From Diphasiastrum complanatum (taxonomy: Eukaryota; Streptophyta; Lycopodiopsida; Lycopodiales; Lycopodiaceae), in assembly GCA_029204225.1 (NCBI GenBank), contig CM055112.1, positions 26,239,922 through 26,303,921 on the forward strand: a DNA stretch of 64,000 bases, written 5' to 3'. Under the pieces are notes generated by a model that did no database searches, was not told the origin of the DNA, and saw only the letters and a program-made list of their open reading frames with translations. A program made the position numbers and the translations under genes. Below, piece by piece: positions 20,993 to 33,299 of the stretch (position 1 is its first letter; every line of letters starts with the position of its first letter).

Positions 20993-23900
20993 ATATAGGA
21001 AAAATAGTTTGTAATTCTTTGACTGTGTAACTGAGCTTATAACTTGAAATAGTTTCAGTGGATGTTATCAAACAGTTGAACGAACACTATGCGTTTTACT
21101 TTTTTGAACTCAATATGCTTTAAGGTAAGTTATAATGTCAAAGTATGCTGATATCTAGCTAGGTATACAGTGGTAATGAGTAGTATGTTGAATTGATGTA
21201 AGTAGAAAGATTCATTTCATGTAAGCCTTACTGCCATCTCGTATTTTTTAGAGTGGAGCCTTGGAAATGTAAGTAAATAAGCATATTATTGTATGCCTAG
21301 CCCTCTAGTTTATTGGATCCTCTCAGGTATTTGAGTGTAGGTTTGCTTTTGTGGGGATAATTTGTTGTGCCCGTTTCTCAAGGTCTGTATTGAAAAACTT
21401 TTCTATGAATGGTGTGTTATTTATGACGTCATTGTTGTAGCTTGAAGGTGAGTTGCAGTTTTCCAGCCTCCAGCTGTATGTAGTAAGTTAGAATAGCTCA
21501 CTGCTATTGAAAAATTGTGCAGACATTTTTATCTAAAGACAGTAGTTAGGAGTCAGGGCACGTGGAAGTTTGACGATATAAGGGCACCAAATAAGTTTGA
21601 TGAAGTTTTACTGTTGAACTTTTTGATGAAATCTGATCATGTGCTTATATACAAAAGGATATTCATTTTTCCTCATTTCAAAAGTAATGCATGAATGTAG
21701 CATATACTGAAGCTGGGCAGATATCATCACAACCTTCTTTTGATAAGCATACACAACGAATTTTCACACTGATTTTTGAGAATTCTAACAAAACCCTTGT
21801 GTAACTTGGAAGGCATAGTTGCAGAGAATTTTCGATTCTCAGGCTATAGAGATTCGCAAATCTCGATTCTCAGCAGAGAATGGTTGTTCAATTTTTTTTT
21901 CTTTTGAGCTGGTTTTTGGCACATTGTTTCAGCTATATAGATATCCTGAAATGGACCATACTGTACCTGAAACTACTGGCAACCTACATAAATGCATTGC
22001 TTTCGTCAAGAGCTTCAAGCTGATGTTACCCACTAAAATAAAAAAACGATTCTCAAAACCCTAAAAAGAAGTTTCAGCATGGAGAAAATTTATCAGGTGG
22101 AACAATCCCATCAACCTTACTATGCCTTGAATTTTGTGCATTCATAGAAATGGCTTATTTTGGCTTGTTGCATGGTAAATGCTTTGCTCATCGTTAATTG
22201 AAGTGTATTTATTCTTAAACATGCACTTTGAGGCTATTAGTGTTACTTTTGGTGAGATAGAACATCCTTAATTAAATCATCATCTATTTACATGTGGATT
22301 ACTTGGCTTGTATCTATATGTAGAATTCTCTACTTAATTCTTTATGAAATTATTGCAAATTTCTATCTCAAGTACATTGATTGTGTCTCAATATAAGTTG
22401 AGCTCTTCTAATTTAGTTCACGTTTGCTTTTGGCGGTAATGACACCTTGGCCAATAAGTTTATTCTCCTCTTGGGTTCTTTCTTGTTGAGATTCTTAATA
22501 TGTCAGGTTTGCTTGAGCATTTTGAGTCTCAGATTCTTCTTGCACTTAATTCTATTTAGGGCTTTGACCATTGCAAGTTACTTTAAATTTTGGCTCTTTG
22601 AAGTATTAGTTTGTGACAACTCCACCTCCATTAATATTTTGGATTCTTTTTTCTTATGGCTTCATCTTGTAATTTCTTGTAGTTTCTAGATTGTAGCCTT
22701 TAGTCATGTCTTGAATTCTCAACTTTGAACTTTTGTTGACTTTTCTCGACATTTTATTGTTGTCAAATTTCTTGGATTTTTTGTCGATATTTGAGTGTTT
22801 TTTGGATATTTGAAGCTTGACTTGTGTGGAGTTTATTCAAGTTTCTTCAATATTTCACATTTCACACTTTTCAAGTTCTGGAGTTCTTGCTAGTTTTGTC
22901 ACTTTCCAAAGGCTAAGCTTTGTGGATGTTTCATTTTTTCTCTTCTTGCTCGTGTTGGAACTTGTTTATATTTATCCAGTCTTCAGCTTTCATTACCTAG
23001 AATTCTTGTCTTCTCACTCTTTGCCTCCTCTCAAGTCTTGGCATGTATCGAGAGTCGTGTTTGAATTTATTGGCCTTTGAAAAGCTATTTAGTACCATGA
23101 TACTGTTTGTGCTAGCATATGCCACAACACAAAGACAGCATTCAAAGAACGTGTCCGAAGGCGAGGCCCGACATTCACCGAGGACAGTCACGGGACGCAC
23201 GCAGCGTGCCCGATACCCCTGATGATTGAGATCATATCTTTTTTCAGAGATATCCCTATGAAGGGACCTCTAAAGAAAGGATATTACACTTTATAATGCT
23301 GTTGTGTTTTAAGATATCGCAATTTATAAATTTTCTTTGGGCCCTTCACTAAACCTAGACTCTTTCGATTCCATTGACGTTATAGATAAAATTAGCATTA
23401 CCCATTGTACTTGCGTTTTGGACTTTTGTTTGCAAAGACATGCCGAGCCCCCACACTACACTATCGTGATTATTGTATCTTGTCAATCCTATCTGCCCTT
23501 TTGACACCTCAAAGACATTCTTTCGTTCTTTCTTTCTCTCTTTCTAGAGAAACATTTTCTTTCTTGCAGCTGGTAAAATCACAGTTATTTTGAATTCTAT
23601 CAAGTCGTAAATACCTGTAACATCAACATCCACAAGCTCCCTGCTGAGGGCACAATTATCACACATACCTGCAGTCAAATAAAGCAGAAATCTTATGTGC
23701 GAACATCAAAACTTTATAATGTCTTTTGCCTGGTAGCATAGAACAATGCTCTAAACCCGCAGCCTTCCTTTTCACTGAAGTCGTAAAACTGTGAGATAAG
23801 CAATCTATCCTATCTCAATGGCACAGATCAACATACCATTACAGTCTTGCAACTTCTCTCCAAAATGATGGAAAAATGCTGCTCTCCGACATGCTCGTTT

Positions 23901-24369
23901 TGACTAGACTTACCATGCCTCCCAGGAAAAGAAGTTTCAGTAGGAAACTAGTAAAGGGACACGCACGAGTTTCATGATCCAGCTTGAAATTTTTGAAAGC
24001 TAAGACAATGTAGCATGAAAAGTGAAAGATGTCAAACAGGTTTTTGTACTATATTAGTTAAAGAGTTGATGTTGATGTTGATGATTCAACTTGAAATTGT
24101 GTTATGGATTGTATAAGATAGACCAAAAGGGAGAATGGTGAAACCATTTTTTTTTCACTGTCACTAATGCTTTGTATTATCAAAGAGATCGCATTTTCAT
24201 TTATTCATTAGTGATCTTTTTCAATGATCTTGTTCCTTGTGAGTAGTTATTCAAAGGTAATGTATCGCTCATCATTTCTTGTATTGATTCAATAGTAACT
24301 TTTGAGGAGATGGCATGTGCAAAATGAAACACATACCTATTCCTTATTTGGATTCATAGATCTTTGGCA
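20993..24369. other. HY5 downstream region, largely unrecognised
   Basis: The first few hundred bases should hold the HY5 3' UTR. A possible TIR element lies at 21814-22124. From 22440 to 23080 the plus strand is T-rich, which gives long hydrophobic but featureless frames. A short CpG-richer patch lies at 23145-23215. No gene was recognised. Confidence 0.4.
21814..22124. mobile_element. Possible small TIR element
   Basis: The segment starts CATAGTTGCAGAG and ends in CTATG, with CGATTCTC words near both ends. The outer 6 bases are inverted repeats and the rest pairs poorly. It resembles the better candidate at 36827-37179 in its start. No clear target duplication was seen. Confidence 0.25.
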
Positions 24370-24600
24370 ATTTTTTGATTACTTTATAAATCACATGAGA
24401 AGGTTTGTTGCTATGACAAACAAAAGTGGTGCAATCAAGCAACCTCGCTTGACTAGCCTTTAAGTTTTGAAGGGTTCAATAAGTTCTCCATTGAGGGTGA
24501 AATTTTTTAAAGCATGTCGACAAAGAATGTGAATCCATTTAATGAGTTTGTCTCCTAAATTAAATGCACGTTAAGTAGGGGGAGAGAAAATACCTTTAGA
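24370..24600 (-). pseudogene. LINE reverse transcriptase fragment
   Basis: The minus strand reads DKLIKWIHILCRHA, then FTLNGELIEPFKT, then RLVKRGCLIAPLLFVIA. The last corresponds to the RGVRQGCPLSPLLF block of non-LTR reverse transcriptases. Stops break the frame, and neither the YADD motif nor an endonuclease domain was found nearby. Confidence 0.65.
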
Positions 24601-25829
24601 GACTGTTGTATTCTTAGCAAAGCTTAAGTAACGAGTTAAATAGGTTCTACACTCTTATGTGCAAGCCTTTTTTTTATGCTCATACTAACTTCTAGTTGCT
24701 AGGAATGAATTTTTCTAATAATAGTTGTTCGTTTTTATGTAATTTGTACATCGAGAACACATGATGTTTGATTTGCACGTACAGTATCTATTATCTTGTA
24801 AAAATGTTGTGACCCAGAATATTGACTTCTGTGATCAATTATTGAAGTCATTTCCCTTTTTGGTCAAAGTGTGATAAGGCTTGTGTTCATATATGCACAC
24901 AATGTATTTTCTTAGCATATGTTCTTAGTCATTCCATAGAAAGGAGTATTACATGTCCAAAAAATTTCTGTAAAATTATGGAGGAAACATTTCAAGGTCT
25001 AAATGGTTTTGTAGCATAAAGATTTTGAGTGGCTTTAAAATCTCTTTTCTTGTCATTCCAATTTTCAGCTTTCTTGTTAACTTCTTGCTAGTTTGATTCA
25101 AAACATTGATTTATCTAGCTAATTAGGGCACACTTTGCTAGTAGATATTTTTAGAATGGCTATAAACAAGAGCTTTATGCTCTAGTGGAGTTTGTTCTAC
25201 TATTTTGTTTGTGAATGCATTTAAGTTGTTGCATTATGTAGTGTTTTTGTTTCGTCATTTCTACATAAACATGTATGTACTCAATTGTTGTGGTATTTAC
25301 TTATGAATGATGCCTCAAGCTTTACTAATTCATACATCACATTTCAACACTTGACATAGGGAAGCGTGAATGTCCATACCTACTATATAGGATTTCTAAA
25401 AGTAGACAATTGTAAAAAAATGTAGTGACGACATGGCCAATACCTTGCATGTTATGCACATCATGTCTTGCTTGCAATTTGCTTGAAAGTGATGGCTCAA
25501 TTTTTTCAATCGATAGATATATATATGAAGAACATGTATTTGAAAGGAATCTTTGTGATAGCTAGTAAGATATGGATTTATGAAAGATTGTTTGAAATGC
25601 GCACTTTTGTGCACATTTTGCTACAACACTAGTGTTAAAGTGAAGTCAGATCCCTTATAAATTTTTTGATCAAAGAAGAAACTATTTTTTCATTCAAATC
25701 GAGATTGTATTGAGCTAGTTTTGAATTCATTTAGTTGATCAACATTGTGGATATTTTGGGATAGGCCATTAGGCTCTATATATGACTAGTTCAAAGAGAT
25801 CTTTCACTCATCTTGCATCCTACAAAGGT
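24601..25829. other. Unrecognised AT-rich stretch
   Basis: No coding family or repeat structure was recognised on either strand. Confidence 0.4.
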
Positions 25830-25972
25830 TCTCTCTAGAAACTCTATTTCCATTTCTAATGATAGTAAATGCAAGATAGAGGGAATTGGTGTTGGATCCA
25901 CTATGATACTTAAGCTAGATGATGTGCTTTTTGTGCCTAATCTCACTATGAATCTCATAAGTGATAGATAGA
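25830..25972 (+). pseudogene. Copia protease-end fragment
   Basis: The plus strand encodes SISNDSKCKIEGIGVGS followed by LDDVLFVPNLTMNLIS, the stretch that follows the protease in copia polyproteins. The DSG active-site motif itself is not present. A GATA/GACA-type run follows at about 25965-25990. Confidence 0.6.
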
Positions 25973-26554
25973 CAGACAAACAGAGACATGTTTAGTAATT
26001 TTGAGCCTAGTGCAAGTCTCGTGTATTTTCTTTTACAAGAGAAATTGAATGAAATTTCTTGACAAACATTGTTCACCATCAACTGAGCTTAGTTTTTTGG
26101 CACTTACCTAGATAGTTCATAAGCATTTTTGACGAACGTAGTTAATCAAGGTGACTTGTCCAATAGGCTATTTAACTACATGGTTTAAGTCCCAAAGTAT
26201 TCAAGAAGTCTCAAATTTTCTAAACATGTATCTTTGGTCAAATGCTTGATGATGGATTTCAAGTGTGGAAATGGTGAACTCAACCAACCCTTTTTCAACA
26301 CATTCCTCAGACAGCTGATAGTTCGAGACAACCGATAGTTTGAGACACACCATCGACACCGACAGTTGAACACAACAACACATTCACATTGAACGGTTGA
26401 ATAGCCACCGAATTATCGAATGTCTACTAGCACCGCAACGAACTGTCGAGCGATTCGAATTATCGAATTCGAAACCCGACAGTCGTGAGGCATACAAATA
26501 GTCGAATTTGGAACTTGAAAGTTTGATGTTCCGAAAGAATTTGATAGTTCAACT

Positions 26555-28310
26555 ATATGAGCTTTGCCTTACCTTTGAGATCAATAAACTGATCTTTGAT
26601 GAAGATGACATCCCCACTAGTAAATATCTTTGACTCGAACAACTTATAAGCTTTATCTGAAGTAGTGTAGCTGATGAATATAGACTTGATACTTTGGAAG
26701 TCGAGCTTCTTCTTGAGATCATGCGGAATCTGCGCATAAGCGATACATTTAAAAACTCGTAAGTTTGATAAAGAAGGTTTGGAGCTCGTCCAAACTTCGT
26801 ATGGTGTTTTGTATGAGAGACCTTTAGTAGGACATATGTCTGAATATAAGCTACAGTGGAAACAACTTCAGCCCAGAAGGACTTCGGAAGAGTCGCATGT
26901 GATAACATGCACTTTGCTGATTCAACTAAGGTTCTGTTCTTTCTCTCAGCAAGACCATTCAACTGAGGCGAGCATGAGGTAATGCATTGTTGCTCGATGT
27001 CGTCGTTGAGGCAGTATTCCTTGAATTCGGTAGAGATATATTCTCCCTCGTTGTCAGACCTCAGTGATTTAATTCTTTTACCAGTTTGATTTTCTCCATG
27101 CTCTTTGAATTGTCGAAATTTATTGAAAGCCTCCAATTTATGCTTAATGAAATAGACAAGTGTTCTTTTTGAATATTTGTCAATAAAGGTAATAAAATAC
27201 TTTGCATCTAGCAATGATGAAGTTTGCATTGGACCACATATATCTGAATGAACAACGTCTAACAAATCTTTTGTTGCTTGCCTATGACTCGATTGAAAGG
27301 GAATCCTAGTCCGCTTTCCAACTATGATAGACAGGGAGGTCGACTTTGTCAGATGGATAGTCGAGATCAAGTGATAGGGATCATTTAGACATGTATGAAA
27401 CAAATGTATGATTCAAGTGTCCTAATTGATGATGCCATAGTAATGATTACTGACAAGAACAGAGGTTTTCAAGGCTTGACTGGTATCAAAATAACAATGT
27501 GCCAATCTATATAAGTTTTCATGCCTTTTGTCGAGTGCAATGATCTTACTTGTCATATCAATAATTCGGCATTGATCAGACTCGAACTCTACCTTATTAC
27601 CTAAATCAATGATTCTTGCTGATAATATATTTGTAGAAAGTTTATGAACATACAAAATATTTGATAGTAGTTTGAATCGATTATGCTAGAATTTCAATCC
27701 CATGACACCTTTACCTTCGATAGTGTGAGTGCCATCATCACCAAGATAAACGTATGTTATTGTACTGTAAGGCGTATAGTAGTGAAAATGATCATGATGA
27801 TTGGTCATATGTTGAGTAGCTCCAGAATCCAGAATCCAATCCAATAGCGACTTTTGGTCTTTGACCATAAATGCTCCTTCGTCCATGCCAAGATTGGGAG
27901 ATGTTGTGATTACATTCGCCTGTTGATCTGCCTGCTGGCTAGCATTCTTTGCTTTGAGAACCCTGCAATCTTGGATCTCATGATTAGTGCGCTTTCAATA
28001 CTTACAGAACATCTTCTTCTTCGACCGTGGATTTGATAATTGTTCTTGACTTTGTGGCAGTTTTTGATTTGCTGCAATATGCTTAGAGCTGTTTTGCTTC
28101 TATCATTTTGAGCCTTTGTTGACATATAAATCTTGAGATGATGAAGTCGACGAAGCATCTTGACATCTTCGATTATCTTCTTGCAACAACATAGTGATAA
28201 CTCTTGTAAGAGTCAAATCTGAGTGTGTCGATATGATCATCACCCACTTCTCATATGTAGAGGGCAAGCTTGAAAGCAATGCCATAATTGCATCCTGATC
28301 ATGTTGGAAT
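26555..28310 (-). mobile_element. Ty1/copia fragment D (gag end, protease, integrase)
   Basis: On the minus strand it reads gag end (MALLSSLPSTYEKWV, then a damaged knuckle around 28000 with NHEIQDCR), protease (WILDSGATQHMTNHH near 27830, catalytic DSG intact), then integrase in a long frame 27403-26549: HSDICGPM, FITFIDKYSKRTL, SLRSDNEGEYIST and NGLAERKNRTLVE. Integrase C-terminal words (GDVIFIKDQFIDLKG) reach about 26560. No RT, primer-binding site or LTR was seen. Gag is cut off at about 28310. Confidence 0.85.
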
Positions 28311-29046
28311 TAAGCATCACTCCAACTCACCAGAATTCGACTCATTAGTATTTTTTTAAATGACAGAATTCGCAGAGGATGTATAGAAATCGTACAGACT
28401 GTGGACGATTTTGTGGTATGACTGGCAAATTCTGATACTGAGTTTTTGCTGACAAATGAAAAAAATAGTGAAAAATGTGAGTTTCTGACAGAAAACAAGC
28501 TAAATCTCTGAGATAGAATTCGCGGAGATCTTGGAGGACTGATGTTTGATAGATATAGCCTCAGGGAAGCCGACGAATTCTAAGACCAAGATTTGATTGG
28601 AAAATAATGGATTTTGACAGTATATCAAGGTGTTTTCAGAGAATCTGAGCAGGGTCAGAATTTGTGGAGGTGATAGAATGGAAGATCAGGGTCTATTATG
28701 GCTGTAGACAGACCAACAAATTCTAATATACCCATTTGGTCGAAAAAAATGTTATTTGGGTCACTTTTTCCAAAGAAAATGTCGAAGTTGACACGTTTGT
28801 TGCTTCCCCCCGGCTTGACAGGTTGCTTTGCAGCTCGTTGAGGACCTGGAGAGAAGTCTCGTGCTGTAGTGTGAAGAGGAAAAACAAGCAAGCATACACA
28901 CAAGCACGTGAGCGAAAAAATGAAAAACGAGAAAAACTATGTAGAAAATCTTAAAAAACGGCAACTACGCCAATGTTGGAAGTATTCCTACTTTCTACGG
29001 TGGCTAGGTCTAATGAGAGGTCACATTACCCAAATGCTACGAACTA
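28311..29046. other. Unrecognised sequence right of copia D
   Basis: No gag N terminus or LTR continues here as would be expected for D. The minus-strand frame 28655-28903 has no known features. TGTTGGAA occurs at both about 28304 and 28975, but I could not show that these are LTR edges. Confidence 0.35.
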
Positions 29047-29064
29047 TTACAAACAATGCGTTAA

Positions 29065-29885
29065 GAAAATACAGATTTTATTGATGTGTTAAATAGACTA
29101 CATGAAACACAACACAACAAACTCGAGTTAGATTGGTTAAATAGTCATTGCTACATACCATATATATCTGTACCAAATACACCATACATATGTCAAACAA
29201 ACAAAATTGTGTATGAATACAAATTGTGCATGAATACAATAGACAAGCTTTTGAAAATGCAGTTGGTAAAACATTTATTTTTCAATCTATCGACATATGT
29301 TCTAATACATGCAGCAACAAAATTTCAATCCTTGATAATCCCGCCCAAACTGCTGCACTCTTGAAAACAATACAAGTTAAAACTAGAATGCTCGTCGAAA
29401 TTTGTAGCACAAATATTAATATTGAAGATGGACTTGTTAATGGTGCAGATGGTATTTTTCAAACAAAAACGACAATTCAAGCAATTGACAATATATGGAT
29501 TGAATTTTTTGATATAACAATAGGTACGAAAGCAAAGCATGAACATTTTCAAATATACGAGTTTCATGATATAAACAAAACTTGGACTCCTATTCACAAA
29601 ATAGTAAAAGAATTTCAAATTGGACACTCGGCTTTAAATACAGTAACTAGAAAACAGTTTTATGTTATAGTTGCACGTACAATACATCGTGCACAAGGGC
29701 TAACTATGAACACATTAATTTTTAATCTGAACGATATTCGACATGGTTTGGCATATACAACATTGACACATGTACGGAACATAAACAACCTACATTTCGT
29801 TTCACCTTTGCAAACAAATAATTTTAAACTAGATAAAAACGTTCAAATTGAGAACGAGCGACTTCGTGCCTTGACAAATGGTATC
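29065..29885 (+). pseudogene. PIF1-like helicase C-terminal part
   Basis: The sequence starts with FIDVLNRLHETQHNKLELDW and ICQTNKIVYEY, which fit the variable region before the last helicase motifs. A 17-bp tandem duplication (29204-29220 and 29221-29237) shifts the frame, after which a 239-residue frame continues: NIEDGLVNGADGIF, then TRKQFYVIVARTIHRAQGLT (the THRAQG-type motif V region) and THVRNINNLHFVSPL (motif VI position, arginine present). Helicase unwinding drives rolling-circle transposition. Walker A and B would lie upstream and are absent. Confidence 0.7.
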
Positions 29886-30545
29886 TATCTATACCTGACA
29901 CCCAGATTCATTGTAACATGTATCTTATTGTCTACTCATTGAATACTCGATCCTTACAAAATCACATTCTTGATATTTGTGCCGATCCAAACCTAATGTC
30001 ATCACATATATTATGTCTACAAGAAACAAAAAACATGTACAAGCACCCATATTTTTCTCCTTTTTTTTGTACATTATCGGACAATTACAAATTCGTAGGA
30101 ACAAATATAGCACATAAGGAAAATCAAACATTCAAAAATACACCATGCATAATACCGAAACTGTACAAATTTTATACACTATATTCGATACCAGCCTAGT
30201 ATTACATATATGTATCATGACATTATATCAAAAACCACATTCAAACCTAACATCTTTTATTCAAATATTAGATAGAATTCTTTCAAACATTGCGTTACAT
30301 ATTCCTGTCATTATTCTCAGTGACTTTAATATCGATATGCTATGTCAAATTGACCATTCAAATGCACTTTATATATGTATGCAACAATATGATTTTAAAT
30401 TACAATTTCAAAATACCACACCTGTGTGCGAAAGTCAACTAGACCATATCTGGACCAACAACCAAAACTTCAAACGTACCTCAAGATCAACACACGCATA
30501 TTGGAGTGACCATTCTCCTTTTTATTACATATTTCGAGCGAATTA
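29876..30545 (+). pseudogene. EEP endonuclease domain of Helentron
   Basis: In a different frame from the helicase, and overlapping its end, the sequence reads YLIVYSLNTRSLQNHI, then ILCLQET (catalytic Glu). After another frame change near 30145 come VIILSDFNID (Asp/Asn pair), ESQLDHIW and YWSDHSPFYY (the final SDH). These are the ordered motifs of the EEP superfamily. The in-frame sequence directly upstream (YLSIPDTQIHCN) suggests fusion to the helicase before a frameshift near 29870. The domain appears complete in order but broken in frame. A LINE endonuclease is less likely, because helicase motifs precede it and no RT follows. Confidence 0.75.
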
Positions 30546-31633
30546 ATATAAATTTATAATGACATTTAGCATGTTTACTTGTTTAAAATATTTTTATTAC
30601 CAAACAATGTACACATATTACAGTGACCATATTATATTATTATAAACATTATTGCTTGCTTACACATGCAATATATCAGCGAACTAGTTCCTTGACACAT
30701 CATGAAAAGCGTTTTTGTATCTATTACAATCAAAATGTTAAAGTAAACAGCTAGTTTTTTTTTTTCCCTAACAACTTGTCACATAAAAAACTAAAGTTCT
30801 CCCACATATACATACATGTCACTCCGCTTAAAAAACAACAAAAGTGACAAATACAACCTATTAGATCCTTACATATACAAACTTTATTTTAGTAATAATC
30901 AATAGATTCTATACAAGATATACATGTAAATTATATGTACTCACTATATTCCCTGAAACAAACCTATTTAAAATCTGTTTTAACAAGGCAGCAGTGTTCG
31001 GGAAAGCCGACATAGTTCAAGAATGGAATCGGCATCTTTTCTCAAAAATCGGCATGGCAAAAATTGTAGAGGATTTCTTATGTCATAAATCTTGAGTTTT
31101 ATAAAAGAAAACCGGCAAGTAAGAGCTTGTCACTCAATAGAGACCGAAGAACTTCTTCACATATCGATTTTTGGAGGGAATCCTCAAAAAGGTTTCCTGA
31201 ACACTGACAAGGCAGGCCATGTGGCCACTTGAGGATTTGTTTTTTGTACAGGAGATCAAAAGGCCTATGTCTAGGTAAATTGTCCGTAAGAAAAAGCTTC
31301 CTAAGGCCTATGTCTACGCAAATTGTCGTAACAAAAAACTTCCTGTTTTTATTAATAAAAGATGAAAAACCTATGAATATTAGAAAGGAATGCATGTTGA
31401 AAGTGTAAAGGACATAAGACGAATGGAGATACTCTACAACTAAAACAAAACAACAATCTCGTGATTTAAAATACGACGTAGTACGGGTGTGGTGTAGAGG
31501 GGTTTCATGTCTGACACTGATGTCGATCGCTGCAGAGGCTGACGTGAATGATTTTCTTCAGATTTTTGCAGCTCAATCACTCTGAAGCAGCAATATAGAG
31601 TAGCAGCTGTGAGACCTGCTTTCCCTGCTTTGA
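30546..31633. other. AT-rich region after the Helentron remnant
   Basis: The first 400 bp are very AT-rich and may be the untranslated 3' part of the Helentron. Near 31258-31345 a segment of about 50 bp with AAGGCCTATGTCTA is tandemly duplicated. No gene was seen. Confidence 0.4.
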
Positions 31634-31890
31634 TGGTGCGTATTGAGCTCTGATACTTTGCTTGCTTTTGTGATTTTGTTATGCTGTGTTTTTTTTCTTC
31701 TTCTGAGAAGCCTCTGTAACGAGTGCAGCTTCTAGCATCCGTAGCACCCCTGCTAAATTCTGTGTGGTTTCTGCCAATGGTGCGTAATCACCTCTGATGC
31801 TTTGTTGTGATTTTTTTATGTTGTATTTTTTTTTTCCGAGAAGCACGAGTGCAGCTTCTAGCATCCGTAGCACCTCTGCTAAATTTTGTA
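31634..31890 (+). repeat. Diverged tandem duplication upstream of SPT20
   Basis: Two units of roughly 130 and 115 bp, starting at GGTGCGTA near 31636 and 31779, share the string GAGTGCAGCTTCTAGCATCC and the following CGTAGCACC. The region is not coding. It could belong to the untranslated or promoter region of the SPT20 gene, which I cannot show. Confidence 0.75.
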
Positions 31891-32066
31891 TTGTTCAAGT
31901 AGAGCATCTTCAATTACGCACTGCTGCAATGTTTTCGAATGAAGAATCGGGGGTTTCCAGGACTTTAGAAGTACAGGTCAATTGGTTAAAGGCTCTTCCG
32001 AAATTTCACATTTCGAGCGATTTTCACACTTTTAGGATGAGTGCTCCCTAGTTACTGGTATTGTTT

Positions 32067-32088
32067 GGGGGGTGGGGTGGGGTGGGGG
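32067..32088 (+). other. Putative G-quadruplex motif
   Basis: Four G-runs of 6, 4, 4 and 5 bases, separated by single T residues, fit the classical quadruplex pattern with 1-nt loops. It lies 2.8 kb upstream of the SPT20 start codon. Confidence 0.8.
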
Positions 32089-32463
32089 TGATGAGGTGAG
32101 TGCGTCACTTCTCTCCTTGAGGATAGAGTCTTTTCAATGTTACCCACTGATGCTGCAATATGAATAGCTCATTGACATGAACAAGGATCAATTCCGGGTG
32201 TGCAAGCACACAACACGCTGGTAACAAGATCACACGTTTTGGTTTCACGTGTGCTTGCTGCAGGAAAAGGACTGGGATAGAGTTAAAGAGATTAGGGTTT
32301 CAGATTACGGAAATTCCTTGAAGTCTGCAGTTCTTCGATTTTTTGTGGTGTGCTCCTTTTAGGACTGTGCAATCGTGTTGACATTCTCACCTATAATGAA
32401 TCTTTGAGACAAAACAGAAGAGAGGGAGAAAGAAAGAAAGGAAGCTTGCTTTATTAATGTCTT

Positions 32464-32464
<1 letters not shown>

Positions 32465-32520
<56 letters not shown>
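32465..32520 (+). repeat. (AG)n microsatellite
   Basis: About 28 uninterrupted AG units in the region upstream of SPT20. Confidence 0.95.
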
Positions 32521-32523
<3 letters not shown>

Positions 32524-32719
32524 TTTCTTAATGTATTGTTCTTGCCAAAAGGCACATAAGACTGATTAAGTAAATGTCAAGTGCGTTCTAAACCAGTGGA
32601 GGGTAATATATTTCTCCAAAACATGAATATGAAAATATACTAATAAATTGAATCGTATAAGCTGATACATAAAAGTCCGACTTTGCAACTAGCAGAAAAC
32701 TGAAACTCTCAATCAGTAG

Positions 32720-32960
32720 ATGCTGTCACTATATCCTGCTGAAGTGATATGAAGAAAGTCTTGATGGATTGTGGAGGAAGTATAGCATTTGCGGATGACT
32801 CTCATAATCTTTGCTGCACTTGCAGAGAAAATGCTCTTTTGACTGTACTTTTCCAATAGAACACAACCGGCAAATCTGGTTTTGCCAAGGATTACCCTGG
32901 AAGTGGCTACCTCTATTTGTAGCTCGTGTGAGGCTGTCTTAGTGTGAAGCAACGAGCATG
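32720..32960 (-). pseudogene. LINE-like C-terminal Cys/His motif, copy 1
   Basis: The minus strand reads QICRLCSIGKVQSKEHFLCK followed by Cys, a CxxC-HxxxxC arrangement. Copies 2 (near 33600-33700) and 3 (near 54970-55060) share it. Domains of this type end some non-LTR retrotransposon polyproteins. There is no RT core here. Confidence 0.55.
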
Positions 32961-33299
32961 TGACAATCCAAGATGATGGTGCCGTGGTGGAACAATGTCT
33001 CCATGGGGATCGGTCACAAAAAAATCTCCTCAATAAGAAGCTGGCTTAACATCCGATATATCACTCCAAGCTCTACGAAGATTTGATCTGTTGATACCTC
33101 GTCGAATACATGCTCGAGTATCCTTCGGGATACGAGATTTAAAGGAAATGAAATGCCAATGTACTATACTATGAACATACAGTAGGTCTAAAAAGTCTAA
33201 TGCTACCAATAAGATAATGGTATAACTCCATGTCATCAAGTACTGTTGCTATGAAAGAAAGATGTGATGGGGATAACACCTGGAGGTGGTCTCGATAGA

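Larger units (their letters stand above)
29047..30545 (+). mobile_element. Helentron-type rolling-circle transposon remnant
   Basis: Consecutive plus-strand frames encode the C-terminal part of a PIF1-like helicase followed by an endonuclease/exonuclease/phosphatase (EEP) domain. That order is known from Helentrons, in which RepHel and an EEP nuclease form one protein. The Rep domain and helicase Walker motifs are missing and at least three frame breaks are present, so this is a 5'-truncated dead copy. The true element ends were not identified; AT-rich sequence follows to about 30970. Confidence 0.7.

Noticed and set aside
22447..23080. Hydrophobic ORFs on the plus strand
   Set aside because: The sequence is T-rich and gives Leu/Phe/Ser-rich frames with no conserved pattern; no start context or splice context supports a gene.
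28304..28985. LTR of copia D between two TGTTGGAA words
   Set aside because: No primer-binding site, no second copy and no join to gag; the two words are too short to count.
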